From Lutispora sp003527145 (GTDB lineage Bacteria; Bacillota; Clostridia; Lutisporales; Lutisporaceae), in NCBI GenBank assembly GCA_029983695.1, contig JASBZB010000021.1, positions 1 through 64,000 of the forward strand: 64,000 nt of DNA, in the 5' to 3' direction. Of this stretch, positions 20,323 through 28,590 are shown in pieces. Numbering within the stretch: position 1 is the first letter of the stretch; the number at the start of each line of letters is the position of its first letter. A program made the position numbers and the translations under genes. Below the pieces are notes generated by a model. It searched no databases, had not been told where the DNA came from, and worked only from the letters and a program-made list of their open reading frames with translations.

Positions 20323-22800
20323 TTAAATAAGTTTTTCTGCCAGCTTGGCACGGCGGTCAATGTCCAGCTTCTGGAATACCGTGCGCAAATGAAACCTAAC
20401 GGTGCTTTCCGTAACCATAAGCTTTTGGGCTATTTCGCTGTTGCGCAAGCCTTTGGCAGCCAGCTTTGCCACCTCCTGTTCGCGAGGAGTAAGATTGCCA
20501 ATCAGCTCTTCTGAGGCCATATCGTCATGCAGAGCTAAAAAGCCCTTCATAAAACGTTCCTTTATTTCAATAAATGAAGCGAGGTATTTCGGGTATTGTT
20601 TCTTAATCAGTTCCTCAGGCATGCCTTGGAGCAACCAGTTATACACGGCAAGCAAAAATACCAAACCGTCGGCCAAGGCTTTTTCTGCTGCATGCTCCAA
20701 GAGCTCCGCAGCACGAGCTCTATTGCCCATTGATATATGGCCTATGGCGGCAAGAAATGAAAAAAGCGTATCCGCATAAACAGCTTCCTTGGGGAGTGTC
20801 TCCAAGACTGCTTCAGTCAATCCTGTTAGCCGTGCAAATTCATCTTCGTGCATAAAATAGCACAATCTTATAAATAAGGCGATGCCCTCCATGGAAGGAA
20901 GCAATCTTCCTGAAGTCTCACCATTTTTTAACCAATGGGGAATACGGGACTGGTGCTTCAATTCGTTTAGCAATATGGCTCGCAGCATTTCTACTTCGGA
21001 ATGAAGAACGAAATTATTTTGTGCCTGCATTGAAGCTGCCCGTTCCATGGAGTCCATGGCCTGCTGCCAGCCTGCCATGTCAGACTTTTCTACAGCAATC
21101 TCTGCCAAGTGCAGTGCTGTGCCAAGCTGAATAATGCTTTGCTGTTTACCTTCGGCCAGGAAGCTTGCCTTGTACGCCAGCATCTCCGCTTCTATCAGAT
21201 TCCCCCGAAAATGAGCCAGCTCAGTCCGGTACAATATATCTGCACCGGTTCCGTGGCCTCCTGTCAGGCGAGAATACAGGGATATGTACTCTTCCAGCGC
21301 ATCAGCCTCCAGATCTGCTTCACCGGCTGTGCTGTGAAAAACATCAAGCTGGCAGTGATCTCCGAAACACCAAGGAGCAGAGGGCATAATCACCCTGGAA
21401 CAAGTCCCATTGAAAGCAATTGCGGCCTGCTCCACAAGTTCAGTCATTTTGTCCAGACGTGGCAGATGCCGCCATGAAGTAACTAGTAACCATTCCCCAC
21501 GCAAGAGGGAGGCTTCTTCGCTGCAGCTTCCCTCTATTATTGAATGTAGCTCTTTCATCAATATGTCAAATTCTGTTTGTTTTCCCACAGTCAAAAGCGC
21601 CCAAGCGACCTGAAGCAGGGAAAGAGGATACCTCCTTTTAATATGTTTAGGGCATTCCTTTGCAATTTTCAGTGCTATTTCATAAAAAGGTGTGCCTCCG
21701 ATATATTCCAGGGTCAAGTGGGAAAGATCGAGGGACATCATCCGCTCATAGTCACCGATTTGCATATAAAAATCAAGGGCCTTGTCCGTTTTTTTGTTAT
21801 GCCTGCAATAATCCCCTGCACGCAACAGACATTCATGTTCAAAATCCGCTCCACGTTCCCTTCTTTTTTCAATCAGAAGTTCCGATAGTATGCTATGTAG
21901 TTCGTATTGCTGCCAGGCAGAATCAAAACGTATAAATGGAATTTCAAGCGCATCCAAAGCATATCCGGGCAGCTTATTACAGCCAAACAATACACATGCC
22001 TGCTGTACAGTGACCATTTCAAAAGGTGACAAAAATAACATAAAAATCTGCTGTTCCTCTGTCAGCTCATCCCATATAAGATGCTCCATCAGAGCTAAAG
22101 TGCCTGAAGTATCTGATACTGACCCTGTTTGACGATATGCGCAAAGCTGCAAATAAACTGCAATAATCCAGCCTTCGGTGCAGCGTGCAATACTTTGGGC
22201 CTGCTTAAGAGTAACTTTTACTCCCGCAAGGGAGTAATAACTAAGTATATCACCCTCATCAAGGCGCAAATCAGAAGCTGTGAAGTGTAAAACACCGCGA
22301 CTGGCAATGGCTGCAACTATATCCCGCTTCAGCATTTGAGATATGATGATTATATGTAAGGCCTCTCCTCCATGCTCAATGAGTGCGTTGAACAAAGATT
22401 TCCGGAAAGCATTTTGCATCAATTGAAAGTTATCTATTACCAGATAAGTTTTAGACCTGCACTCAATAGTTCTCAGCGCATCACAAGCTTCACCGATGTT
22501 AGCAGCGTTAGGCAGCCCAATTTTTTGCAAACGTTCCCCCGCACGGCCATCTATTTTTTCGATTTCGCGGCATAAGCGCCGAAAGCCCGCCGAAGGTGCT
22601 TCGTCTGCAGCGGTAAACCAATAGACAGGCGTACCTTGGGGAAGCTCGGCTTTGAGAAAGTCCTGTATCGCCGTTGTCTTGCCATAGCCCGATGGTGCCT
22701 CCACAACAGCTATAGGAGCGGAATGAAGTGTGTTTAATTTCTGTTTTAGCCGCTGGGAGTAATAATGTACCTCGGTCCTTACTCTGTTCTTTTGTTTCAT
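20323..22800 (-). CDS. MalT-like LuxR family transcriptional regulator (STAND ATPase)
   Basis: 825 aa, close to the roughly 900-aa MalT/LAL class. Walker A is SGYGKT (about 37-42). A Walker B-like YLVIDNF lies near residue 120. A winged-helix/arm region and a long TPR-like helical middle (about 330-750) follow. The C-terminus is a LuxR helix-turn-helix with LTPREQEVAKLAAKGLRNSE and VTESTVRFHLRTVFQKLDI. Such proteins bind an inducer through the TPR region and need ATP to activate transcription. The gene points toward the surface-protein operon and is separated from it only by a terminator hairpin, so it is the obvious candidate regulator of that operon (inference). GGGAGG precedes the ATG. Confidence 0.88.
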   Translation of the reverse strand: MKQKNRVRTEVHYYSQRLKQKLNTLHSAPIAVVEAPSGYGKTTAIQDFLKAELPQGTPVYWFTAADEAPSAGFRRLCREIEKIDGRAGERLQKIGLPNAANIGEACDALRTIECRSKTYLVIDNFQLMQNAFRKSLFNALIEHGGEALHIIIISQMLKRDIVAAIASRGVLHFTASDLRLDEGDILSYYSLAGVKVTLKQAQSIARCTEGWIIAVYLQLCAYRQTGSVSDTSGTLALMEHLIWDELTEEQQIFMLFLSPFEMVTVQQACVLFGCNKLPGYALDALEIPFIRFDSAWQQYELHSILSELLIEKRRERGADFEHECLLRAGDYCRHNKKTDKALDFYMQIGDYERMMSLDLSHLTLEYIGGTPFYEIALKIAKECPKHIKRRYPLSLLQVAWALLTVGKQTEFDILMKELHSIIEGSCSEEASLLRGEWLLVTSWRHLPRLDKMTELVEQAAIAFNGTCSRVIMPSAPWCFGDHCQLDVFHSTAGEADLEADALEEYISLYSRLTGGHGTGADILYRTELAHFRGNLIEAEMLAYKASFLAEGKQQSIIQLGTALHLAEIAVEKSDMAGWQQAMDSMERAASMQAQNNFVLHSEVEMLRAILLNELKHQSRIPHWLKNGETSGRLLPSMEGIALFIRLCYFMHEDEFARLTGLTEAVLETLPKEAVYADTLFSFLAAIGHISMGNRARAAELLEHAAEKALADGLVFLLAVYNWLLQGMPEELIKKQYPKYLASFIEIKERFMKGFLALHDDMASEELIGNLTPREQEVAKLAAKGLRNSEIAQKLMVTESTVRFHLRTVFQKLDIDRRAKLAEKLI

Positions 22801-22821
22801 ATGACCCTGACCTCCCTATTG

Positions 22822-23665
22822 AATGGGACATGGGGACAGGTACCTCGTCCCCTATATCCTGCTAATTTGACTTTTCGATAAGCCGGTAATCCTTGATAGC
22901 TGCCTTACCGTAACACCATTAACTTCTTTCACTTTCTTAATAATCTCATTTCTTTTGCTTTTATCTTGATTTTTTAATTCTTTTGGATCCATAACGCCTA
23001 ATTTTAACAATAATTTCTTAAGTTCTACATCTGATACTCTAACTTTTTCATCATCTTCCAAACACATATCGTTATTCTTTTGATTATTGAAGTTGCAAAA
23101 TAATTCTATTGAGCTGTTTCTATCAGGAGAAAAAATATCTAGTGCAAAATCCGGACTAATAATGCTAGCTTCTCCTATATATTCCCTATAGCTACTCCAT
23201 TTGTACTGTGCTATATTCTTTACTATTCTTGCTTTCAATGGGTTTTGATGAATATATCTCAATACTGTCAAAAAATATTCTTCATCTTCTACAACTTCAC
23301 TTTTATATCTCTCCTGGAACAAGTGTCCGCATCTCTCATATTTCTTATTATACCAAAATACATAACTGCTGCTTATTCTCTTGATTATATCTGAGATAGA
23401 CTCGTCCATTTCTTTTATTAACATATGAATGTGATTGCTCATTATGCAATACGCGTATATTTCAAACTTACTTACTTCTCTGTATTTTTTGATGGTTTCG
23501 AGTAATCTTTCTATATCCCGATCATCCTCAAATATATGTTGTCTGTTTATCCCTCGAAGCATTATGTGATATATTCCGCTTTCACTCCTGTTTCTTGCAT
23601 CTCTCGGCAAACCTATCACCTCACTAACAACAATATATGGGACAACGTACCTGTCCCCTAGTCCC
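22822..23665 (-). mobile_element. REP-associated Y1 transposase unit with palindromic ends
   Basis: Each end carries a palindromic block. The left (22822-22852) reads GGGACATGGGGACAGGTAC followed by CTCGTCCCC, and the right (23638-23665) reads GGGACAACGTACCTGTCCCC followed by TAGTCCC. The left block matches the reverse complement of the right, so the unit has inverted ends. The left block runs into the transposase stop codon. This is the usual layout of REP-associated tyrosine transposases, which mobilise or domesticate such GGGACAG...CTGTCCC palindromes. A transposase-less relative lies at 32279-32334. Confidence 0.75.
22852..23619 (-). CDS. REP-associated tyrosine transposase (Y1/HUH family)
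   Basis: 255 aa. The HUH motif is SNHIHMLIKE (His63, His65). The family signature RYIHQNPLKA (about 121-130) is present, with candidate catalytic tyrosines at 115 and 122. The N-terminus PRDARNRSESGIYHIMLRG is typical of this branch of IS200-like single-strand transposases. The C-terminal extension ends with a helix-turn-helix (GVTVRQLSRITGLSKSQISR), as in members that bind their own palindromic ends. The frame is intact, so it may be active. It lies between the surface-protein block and the DMT transporter, marking a possible boundary of an acquired region. Confidence 0.88.
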   Translation of the reverse strand: MIGLPRDARNRSESGIYHIMLRGINRQHIFEDDRDIERLLETIKKYREVSKFEIYAYCIMSNHIHMLIKEMDESISDIIKRISSSYVFWYNKKYERCGHLFQERYKSEVVEDEEYFLTVLRYIHQNPLKARIVKNIAQYKWSSYREYIGEASIISPDFALDIFSPDRNSSIELFCNFNNQKNNDMCLEDDEKVRVSDVELKKLLLKLGVMDPKELKNQDKSKRNEIIKKVKEVNGVTVRQLSRITGLSKSQISRI

Positions 23666-23692
23666 TTTTATCACCTACCACAACGAGTTAAA

Positions 23693-24586
23693 TCATAAAA
23701 ATAATAGGATCACTCCGGCTATGGAAATAAAGGCTCCTGCTATCTCTTTCGGGAGTATCTTTTCTTTAAATATCATGATTGAAATCGGTATTATGAGCAC
23801 CGGTGATACCGATGTTATGGATGAAACAATGCCTGTCGCAGTATATTGAACCGCCAAAAGAGAGAATGTGACCCCAATGAAGGGCCCGAATACGGCTCCT
23901 ATGGCTATCTGGCCTATTGCCTTCCTGTCTTCAAAAGCAGCCCTTATCTCCGGCCATTTATTTTTCATTGTTATGATAACGGTAAAGCCTATGAAGGCAG
24001 CGATCAGCCTGATCTGTGTCGCCGCAAAAGGATTGTATGAGCCCATTCCAAGCTTGCTGAAAATAAGCCCGAAGGCTTGCCCTAAGGCCCCTATGCAGGC
24101 ATATGCAATGCCTTTCACCGGACGATTGAACCGGATTTTTTTCTCCGCAGGGTTTCTGCTAAGTATTACAAGGCATATGCCTCCCATGGTTATGAACATC
24201 CCTGCAAGACCAAGGATAGAAATCTTTTCCCCCATGATCAAAAATCCTGCTAATGCAGTTATAGGAGGTGCTGCGGACATGATGAGCAGCGATATCCTTG
24301 ACCCTATTTCCACGTATGCTTGGAAGAGGAACAGATCACCCAGCACAAAGCCTATCAAGCCCGATATCAAAAGCCAAAACCATGTGTGTGCCGTCGCATC
24401 AACAGGAAGGGCAATGCCTCGGGAAATAAACGAACAAATCCCAAGCAAAAAGAAGGCAATGAATAATCTTATATAATTTACCGACATAGAGCCTACTTTT
24501 TTACCTGCAGACTCAAAAGCGATCGCATTGATTGTCCAGCATATGGCCGTAACCAAAGCTGCCATTTCTCCGATATGTGACTGCAT
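23693..24586 (-). CDS. DMT superfamily transporter (EamA)
   Basis: 297 aa with about ten hydrophobic segments in two EamA repeats (roughly residues 8-142 and 160-297). Conserved features are the early CWTINAIAFESAGKK region and the repeat end LAGFLIMGEKISILGLAGM, mirrored by PISIMIFKEKILPKEIAGAF in the second half. Family members export small metabolites or amino acids by drug/metabolite exchange; the substrate cannot be predicted. AGGAGG precedes the ATG. It is followed at its 3' end by the right palindrome of the transposase unit (about 28 bases away), so insertion has not broken it. Confidence 0.85.
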   Translation of the reverse strand: MQSHIGEMAALVTAICWTINAIAFESAGKKVGSMSVNYIRLFIAFFLLGICSFISRGIALPVDATAHTWFWLLISGLIGFVLGDLFLFQAYVEIGSRISLLIMSAAPPITALAGFLIMGEKISILGLAGMFITMGGICLVILSRNPAEKKIRFNRPVKGIAYACIGALGQAFGLIFSKLGMGSYNPFAATQIRLIAAFIGFTVIITMKNKWPEIRAAFEDRKAIGQIAIGAVFGPFIGVTFSLLAVQYTATGIVSSITSVSPVLIIPISIMIFKEKILPKEIAGAFISIAGVILLFL

Positions 24587-24621
24587 ACTTTCCTCCTCTG
24601 ATGCCGATTCGGCATATCAAC

Positions 24622-25005
24622 TTATTTCCTCTTTTCCAATTTCTCCTCTGCCGCTTTTTTGTTCTCAGCAGCCCTGAATTTAACTATCCTGCTTATCAAT
24701 TCAAAGGGCAGGGGCTTCGCTATAGGAAACTGGACTGCTCCTTTCGAGCTTTTATATTCTGACAATTCATCCTTAAATGCCTCGATTCCGCTGGGAGCAG
24801 GATAAAATCCTATATGATTTTTATGTATGGCAAAATGCACCAGGTTTCCATGCAGTATAAAAGTAGGCATTCCCCAGCTAATCTTTTCCCCAGCATCCGG
24901 CGCCGCCTCTTTTATAACTTTTCTTAGCTTTTCAAGTCTTTCATGAAGCTCAGGAGGGCTATTTAGGATATATTCATCTACCGAATCAATCTTATTTTCT
25001 TCCAT
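24622..25005 (-). CDS. DUF1801 / YdhG-like iron-chaperone-fold protein
   Basis: About 127 aa from the ATG at 25005, chosen because AGGAGG lies ten bases upstream; an upstream in-frame ATG has no such site. Family features are SVDEYILNSPPELHERLEKL, EKISWGMPTF, and HFAIHKNHIGFYPAP, followed by KGAVQFPIAKPLP. This DUF1801 pattern is shared with bacterial frataxin-like proteins such as B. subtilis YdhG (Fra), which has been linked to iron handling. Soluble, no metal motif that I can assign. It lies 35 bases upstream of the DMT transporter gene on the same strand and may be cotranscribed. Confidence 0.75.
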   Translation of the reverse strand: MEENKIDSVDEYILNSPPELHERLEKLRKVIKEAAPDAGEKISWGMPTFILHGNLVHFAIHKNHIGFYPAPSGIEAFKDELSEYKSSKGAVQFPIAKPLPFELISRIVKFRAAENKKAAEEKLEKRK

Positions 25006-25038
25006 GCTTTGATTCCTCCTCTTTGTGAATTCATTCAT

Positions 25039-25350
25039 TGATCACTGAACTAACATTGGCCTCGTTATATTTAGCATAAAGTGTTTTTCCTGTTTTGGCA
25101 ATAAAAAAAGGGCTTCCAAGTTGATTTTATGCATAAAAGCCCCATAGTCAATATATAAGAGTTTCAAGTTATTAGTTAAAATAGACATCAGTGCTGATCC
25201 GTGTTCTCCGCATCCCCTTCAGTGTTTTTCAGTGGTTTCCGTCCCCCGGCCGTGTACAGATATACATACCATTCTGCTTATCGGTGCTGTATCAACAAGT
25301 TAAGGACGCTTCTTTAAGCGTCCTTGTATGCTTTCTTGCTGCTGCCGTAA
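25039..25350. other. Intergenic stretch with two hairpins
   Basis: No gene is apparent. Besides the repeat fragment it holds an imperfect stem between GGGCTT (25110-25115) and AAGCCC (about 25137-25142), and a clean hairpin AAGGACGCTT / AAGCGTCCTT at about 25302-25325. The latter lies just past the anti-sigma gene stop and may be its terminator. Confidence 0.5.
25043..25054 (+). repeat. Short copy of the CACTGAACTAAC repeat (left-end fragment)
   Basis: CACTGAACTAAC here, extending to CACTGAACTAACATT, is identical to the left end of the structured repeats at 27597-27652 and 62709-62840. The hairpin part is absent. It may be a deletion scar of the same element. Confidence 0.4.
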
Positions 25351-26478
25351 TCATCTCTTTGCATCGTCATTATCTTTCCTATATGTCATACCTTTAATAA
25401 CCCCATCAGCATCTTTTGAAAAAACAATAATGTTTTTTGTATGTTCATCGCCGCCCATATAGATATTGTTGGAGAAGCCAACCTGACCTTCATCAAATAA
25501 GATCTCCAAAGGAGTTCTGGTCTCATGCCCATCGAAGCCATAAGCGATGATGCCTTCCTTGTCCGGAGCAATTTCTTGCACGGATTCCGGAATAAGCGCA
25601 GCTCCTATCAATAAAGTTTCCAAATCTACCGGTCCCTCATCTATATCCTTCTGACCCGATGACTGCTCATCAAATAATGTCTGAATATATTTTTCGGCCT
25701 TTTCGTAGTCTCCTTTTGATGGATCAATAGGCAAATCGAACAAGAGATTAACTCCTTTATAGTCAGCATTGGGACTGATCTCTCCTGTTTCCGAATCAAA
25801 ATTATAGGCATTGATATCATAAAATGTATTGGAGATAACCCCGATGTACAAACCTCTGTCTGCAAAAATTTCTATACCGTCGCATTCTACAATTCGATAC
25901 ATTATCCCGTCTTTTATAAAGGCACTGTATCCGCCATTCATTGTAAAGATATTAATATCTTTAGGATTCTGGCCCTTTATAAAAGGTGAAACGAGAAACG
26001 ATACTTCGTCATATTCCGGATCATCCATTCCCGGCATCGGCGCACCATTTGCTTTAGCAATAGCAACTACCGCATAGGTCCTATCCGGATAGATGTCTTC
26101 CGCTGAGTGTTTAAAATCGCTGAGCTCTTTGCCGGATACAATCCCAAGCAAGCTCACTTTATAATCACCGCTGACTTGAGTCTGATTTATAGCTAAAGCA
26201 TCTTTCCCTTCAAATGCAATTGCAAGACTTTTATCTCCTAAATTCTCCGCAACCTGTTTCGGTGTGAGCAGCTGCCATGCGGCAAATGCCGAAACAGACG
26301 TTACTATGACAAGTATCGCAAATATTATCGCAGCAGGCGTTTTCTTCCTATTCCCCCGTTTCATCCGATTTTTCTCTCTCACCTGACGGATGATCAACTG
26401 GTTCAAACTGTCATCCGGTTCATCGTTTGAAGAAATAGCCTGTCTGAGCAATTGGTCTAACTTTTCAAAATCCTTCAT
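25351..26478 (-). CDS. Membrane anti-sigma factor-like protein
   Basis: About 375 aa. The cytoplasmic N-terminus (residues 1-45) is followed by one transmembrane helix (AAIIFAILVIVTSVSAFAAW) and a long extracytoplasmic domain with no recognised enzyme motif. That is the plan of an ECF anti-sigma factor (DUF4179-like group). The ATG at 26478 is preferred to the one six bases upstream because its spacing to GGAGG is better. The start overlaps the end of the sigma gene, so they are translationally coupled. Inference: it holds the neighbouring sigma factor at the membrane until an outside signal releases it. I see no zinc-binding HxxxCxxC motif. Confidence 0.72.
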   Translation of the reverse strand: MKDFEKLDQLLRQAISSNDEPDDSLNQLIIRQVREKNRMKRGNRKKTPAAIIFAILVIVTSVSAFAAWQLLTPKQVAENLGDKSLAIAFEGKDALAINQTQVSGDYKVSLLGIVSGKELSDFKHSAEDIYPDRTYAVVAIAKANGAPMPGMDDPEYDEVSFLVSPFIKGQNPKDINIFTMNGGYSAFIKDGIMYRIVECDGIEIFADRGLYIGVISNTFYDINAYNFDSETGEISPNADYKGVNLLFDLPIDPSKGDYEKAEKYIQTLFDEQSSGQKDIDEGPVDLETLLIGAALIPESVQEIAPDKEGIIAYGFDGHETRTPLEILFDEGQVGFSNNIYMGGDEHTKNIIVFSKDADGVIKGMTYRKDNDDAKR

Positions 26479-26998
26479 AGCCATTGACCTCCATATATTC
26501 TTTAATCATTTTTCTGGCCTTGTAAAGCCTGCTCTTTACAGTACCTGCCGGTATCTTGAGCGCAGAAGCGATATCCTCAACCGGCAGCCCGGCAGTGTAA
26601 TACATATACAACGGTATTTTAAATTTGTCATTCAATGATGCAGAAGCCATATCAAGCATTGCATGAAGTTCATTGTTCAGCGCAACATGCTCCGGTGTGG
26701 CTCCATCGATCATATCAGGCGCATTATCAAGATCATCATGAAATGCCACCATCTTTGCGATCCTCTGCCGCCAGCCAAATTTCCGCCGCTGATTCTTCCA
26801 TGTATTTGCTGCTATAGATATAAGGAATATCTTTGGATTCCGGGTATCATCTATTCTATGGCACAGTTCCGTAGCTTTTAAAAAAGCTTCCTGATAGAGA
26901 TCATCCGCCTGGTGCTTATCTCTTGTCAGTTTGCAGCAAAATCCATAGACATCCTTGCCGTAGTTCTCAATCAAATGACTCAATTCCTCTACATCCAA
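26465..26998 (-). CDS. ECF-type RNA polymerase sigma factor
   Basis: 177 aa. Sigma region 2 is visible as GFCCKLTRDKHQADDLYQEA followed by FLKATELCHRI, and region 4 as MYYTAGLPVEDIASALKIPA followed by GTVKSRLYKARKMIKEYM. It starts with TTG ten bases after AGGAGG. Region 2 and 4 are both intact, so it should be functional. The overlap with the downstream membrane protein supports a sigma/anti-sigma pair. Its target promoters cannot be identified from this window; autoregulation is usual in the family. Confidence 0.88.
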   Translation of the reverse strand: MDVEELSHLIENYGKDVYGFCCKLTRDKHQADDLYQEAFLKATELCHRIDDTRNPKIFLISIAANTWKNQRRKFGWRQRIAKMVAFHDDLDNAPDMIDGATPEHVALNNELHAMLDMASASLNDKFKIPLYMYYTAGLPVEDIASALKIPAGTVKSRLYKARKMIKEYMEVNGYEGF

Positions 26999-27126
26999 TC
27001 TGCTGTTTCCTCCTTTAGCTCAGTTTGACGGCGCCTTCAAACTTTAATGGGTAATATATTGATTAAATCCTCACCTGTATATTGTAACAACTTCTGATTT
27101 GGTTCAAAAATTTTATATTTCTTCCC

Positions 27127-27228
27127 TTATGTCATAACTTCCCCGATGGTTGCTTTGATCCTCCTTACTCCTGAGGATGAGCTTTCTTCCTTCTGAATCT
27201 TAAACCTCTTGAGCTCTCCCGTATTCAA
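27127..27228 (-). pseudogene. alaS: Fragment of alanyl-tRNA synthetase behind its T-box leader
   Basis: The minus strand directly after the T-box terminator reads an open frame of 33 codons: LNTGELKRFKIQKEESSSSG, then VRRIKATIGEVMT and a stop. This matches the AlaRS editing/C-terminal region that normally reads NTGEIGxFKIxxExSIAxGVRRIEAVTG. Nothing else of the roughly 880-aa enzyme remains. The leader therefore no longer controls an intact synthetase here, and a functional alaS must exist elsewhere. Read by eye; a protein search with this peptide would settle it. Confidence 0.75.
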
Positions 27229-27231
27229 TAA

Positions 27232-27536
27232 AAAAACCCCAAGCTGATATTTCATTCAGCTTAGGGCGAGCTATACGGTCCGTGTTACCACCTAAATTCA
27301 GAGATCATCTCTGCACTCTGCCGGTACGAGGCCATTTATACTATCATAACCTGATACCGTGTCCCTTTTAACGGCGGAACTCCGACGAAGCCTACTAAAA
27401 TCGCTCTTTTCGGTTCATGGCTCCGAGACTGCTTCAATACAACCTTTGTGAAGATTCATACCTCTCATCTTCTCTCTGTGACTCCGGCCAATATCTACTC
27501 TCTCTCTTCATAACCTTTGAATTTTAAGTTGTATAA
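27232..27536 (-). promoter_or_regulatory. T-box leader, probably alanine-specific
   Basis: On the minus strand the T-box core AGGTGGTAACACGG (27280-27293) is followed by a terminator with stem CCCTAAGCTGA / TCAGCTTGGGG (27237-27266) and seven T's. Upstream lie a long structured region with a GAGAGAGAGTAG-like stem-I start and a candidate specifier GCA (27430-27432, context GAAGCAGTC), an alanine codon. T-boxes bind uncharged tRNA and allow readthrough. The specifier agrees with the alaS fragment found directly downstream. Confidence 0.88.
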
Positions 27537-27565
27537 AAATTAACATAAACATTGACATATGTCAA
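27537..27565 (-). promoter_or_regulatory. Candidate T-box promoter with palindromic -35 region
   Basis: TTGACA (27560-27565 on the minus strand) with a 17-nt spacer to a weak TAATTT. The -35 lies within a perfect 14-bp palindrome TTGACATATGTCAA (27552-27565), which could also be a repressor site. Confidence 0.45.
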
Positions 27566-27596
27566 AATTATTTTTAACACTTTTAAATGCTTTTAT

Positions 27597-27652
27597 CACT
27601 GAACTAACATTCAGTGGGGGTTGAATCCCCCTCTGAATGAAGTCTCATTCAA
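27597..27652 (+). repeat. Short structured repeat (internally deleted copy)
   Basis: CACTGAACTAAC is followed by a nested hairpin (outer CATTCAG / CTGAATG, inner GGGGG-TTGAAT-CCCCC) and the tail AAGTCTCATTCAA. The longer copy at 62709-62840 has about 75 extra bases between the left motif and the hairpin. The TTCAA end and strong subterminal hairpin recall the right end of IS200/IS605 elements and their guide RNAs; that link is inference. Confidence 0.55.
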
Positions 27653-28032
27653 AAATCCCAATTCATCTTCCGATACATGAGATATTTTCAATTTAAAGTT
27701 CAAAAAGTGTCATTTTACTTAATACAATTTTCATTATATACTAAAACTATAAAAGGCATAATAGAAAAGAAAGCATGCAAAAACCTGCAGGAGCTTTTGG
27801 GAATCCCACCAGCGATAGCCGCAGAGCAATGATTTCTCCGGGTATACATCGAATTTCAAGCGTAGTTTATTCTTTTTCGGGCAATCATGAATTTGATTTG
27901 ATTGCATCTCAGTGTCACGAATTGCTTATTGCTCATTGCAGGGCAAAGGAAACTAATGTTAAGATTGTAAGTTAATAATATGGACATGTTGCGTTGCAGG
28001 CCTCTATGCTGAAGAAGAGGAGGTTAAAGCTG
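27653..28032. other. Gap with no supported gene
   Basis: A/T-rich to 27770, then a 66-codon open frame (27775-27975, ending NHEFDLIASQCHELLIAHCR) with no good ribosome site. It may be a fragment of a lost gene. I cannot assign it. Confidence 0.3.
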
Positions 28033-28590
28033 ATGAACAGCATTACAGTATGGACGAAGCAGAATGAAAATGCCGCCAAAGAACTTGACGAAACCGGCAG
28101 GTATATCGCTAAAAAAGAATATATTTTCAAGGATTTAGGTGAACACGCATATTTGGTGTTAGAGGCTTATAATTGGCTGGTAAAAAATACTCCCGTCACC
28201 GCCCAAAAGCCGGATTATGCAGAATTCCCCATATGGGTATCTTTCACAAGGGAGGCGACCATGCTCCCCAGTGCGGGAACCATAATACTGGAGCTTACAT
28301 TGGATCCATCCTTGATCACGAGAGTGAATATCGACAAGTGGGGGGCAATCCTCAATTATTCCTATATTCCGGCAGATGAGCAAGATGCCAAGCACCACCG
28401 GCAGCTTCTGGAGCAATATGGGATAAGCGATGCCAAGGCCTATATGTCACAGTTTTACCCCCAGATAAAAAGGAAAATCATTGACAGTTGGAGCCGATTG
28501 TTCGATGAGTCTATCGTTCTTGGCAGCAATAAAAGTTATGGTAATGTATGGGAGGTTAAAAAGGAATGGGTGACAAGGATAATACGGTAA
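28033..28590 (+). CDS. DUF3841 domain-containing protein (first of a pair)
   Basis: 185 aa from the ATG at 28033, chosen for GAGGAGG about ten bases upstream. The opening SITVWTKQNENAAKELDETG, the stretch YLVLEAYNWLV with KPDYAEFPIWVSF, and the later LILELTLDP-like beta strands and KRKIIDSWSRLFD match the DUF3841 family of soluble Firmicute proteins of unknown function. No catalytic motif is known. It is followed by a paralogue whose ATG overlaps this stop codon (TAATG), so the two are translationally coupled. Nothing suggests membrane location. Confidence 0.75.
   Translation: MNSITVWTKQNENAAKELDETGRYIAKKEYIFKDLGEHAYLVLEAYNWLVKNTPVTAQKPDYAEFPIWVSFTREATMLPSAGTIILELTLDPSLITRVNIDKWGAILNYSYIPADEQDAKHHRQLLEQYGISDAKAYMSQFYPQIKRKIIDSWSRLFDESIVLGSNKSYGNVWEVKKEWVTRIIR

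Noticed and set aside
27775..27975. 66-codon ORF between the repeat and DUF3841 genes
   Set aside because: No ribosome site and no recognisable family; kept only as a possible fragment.
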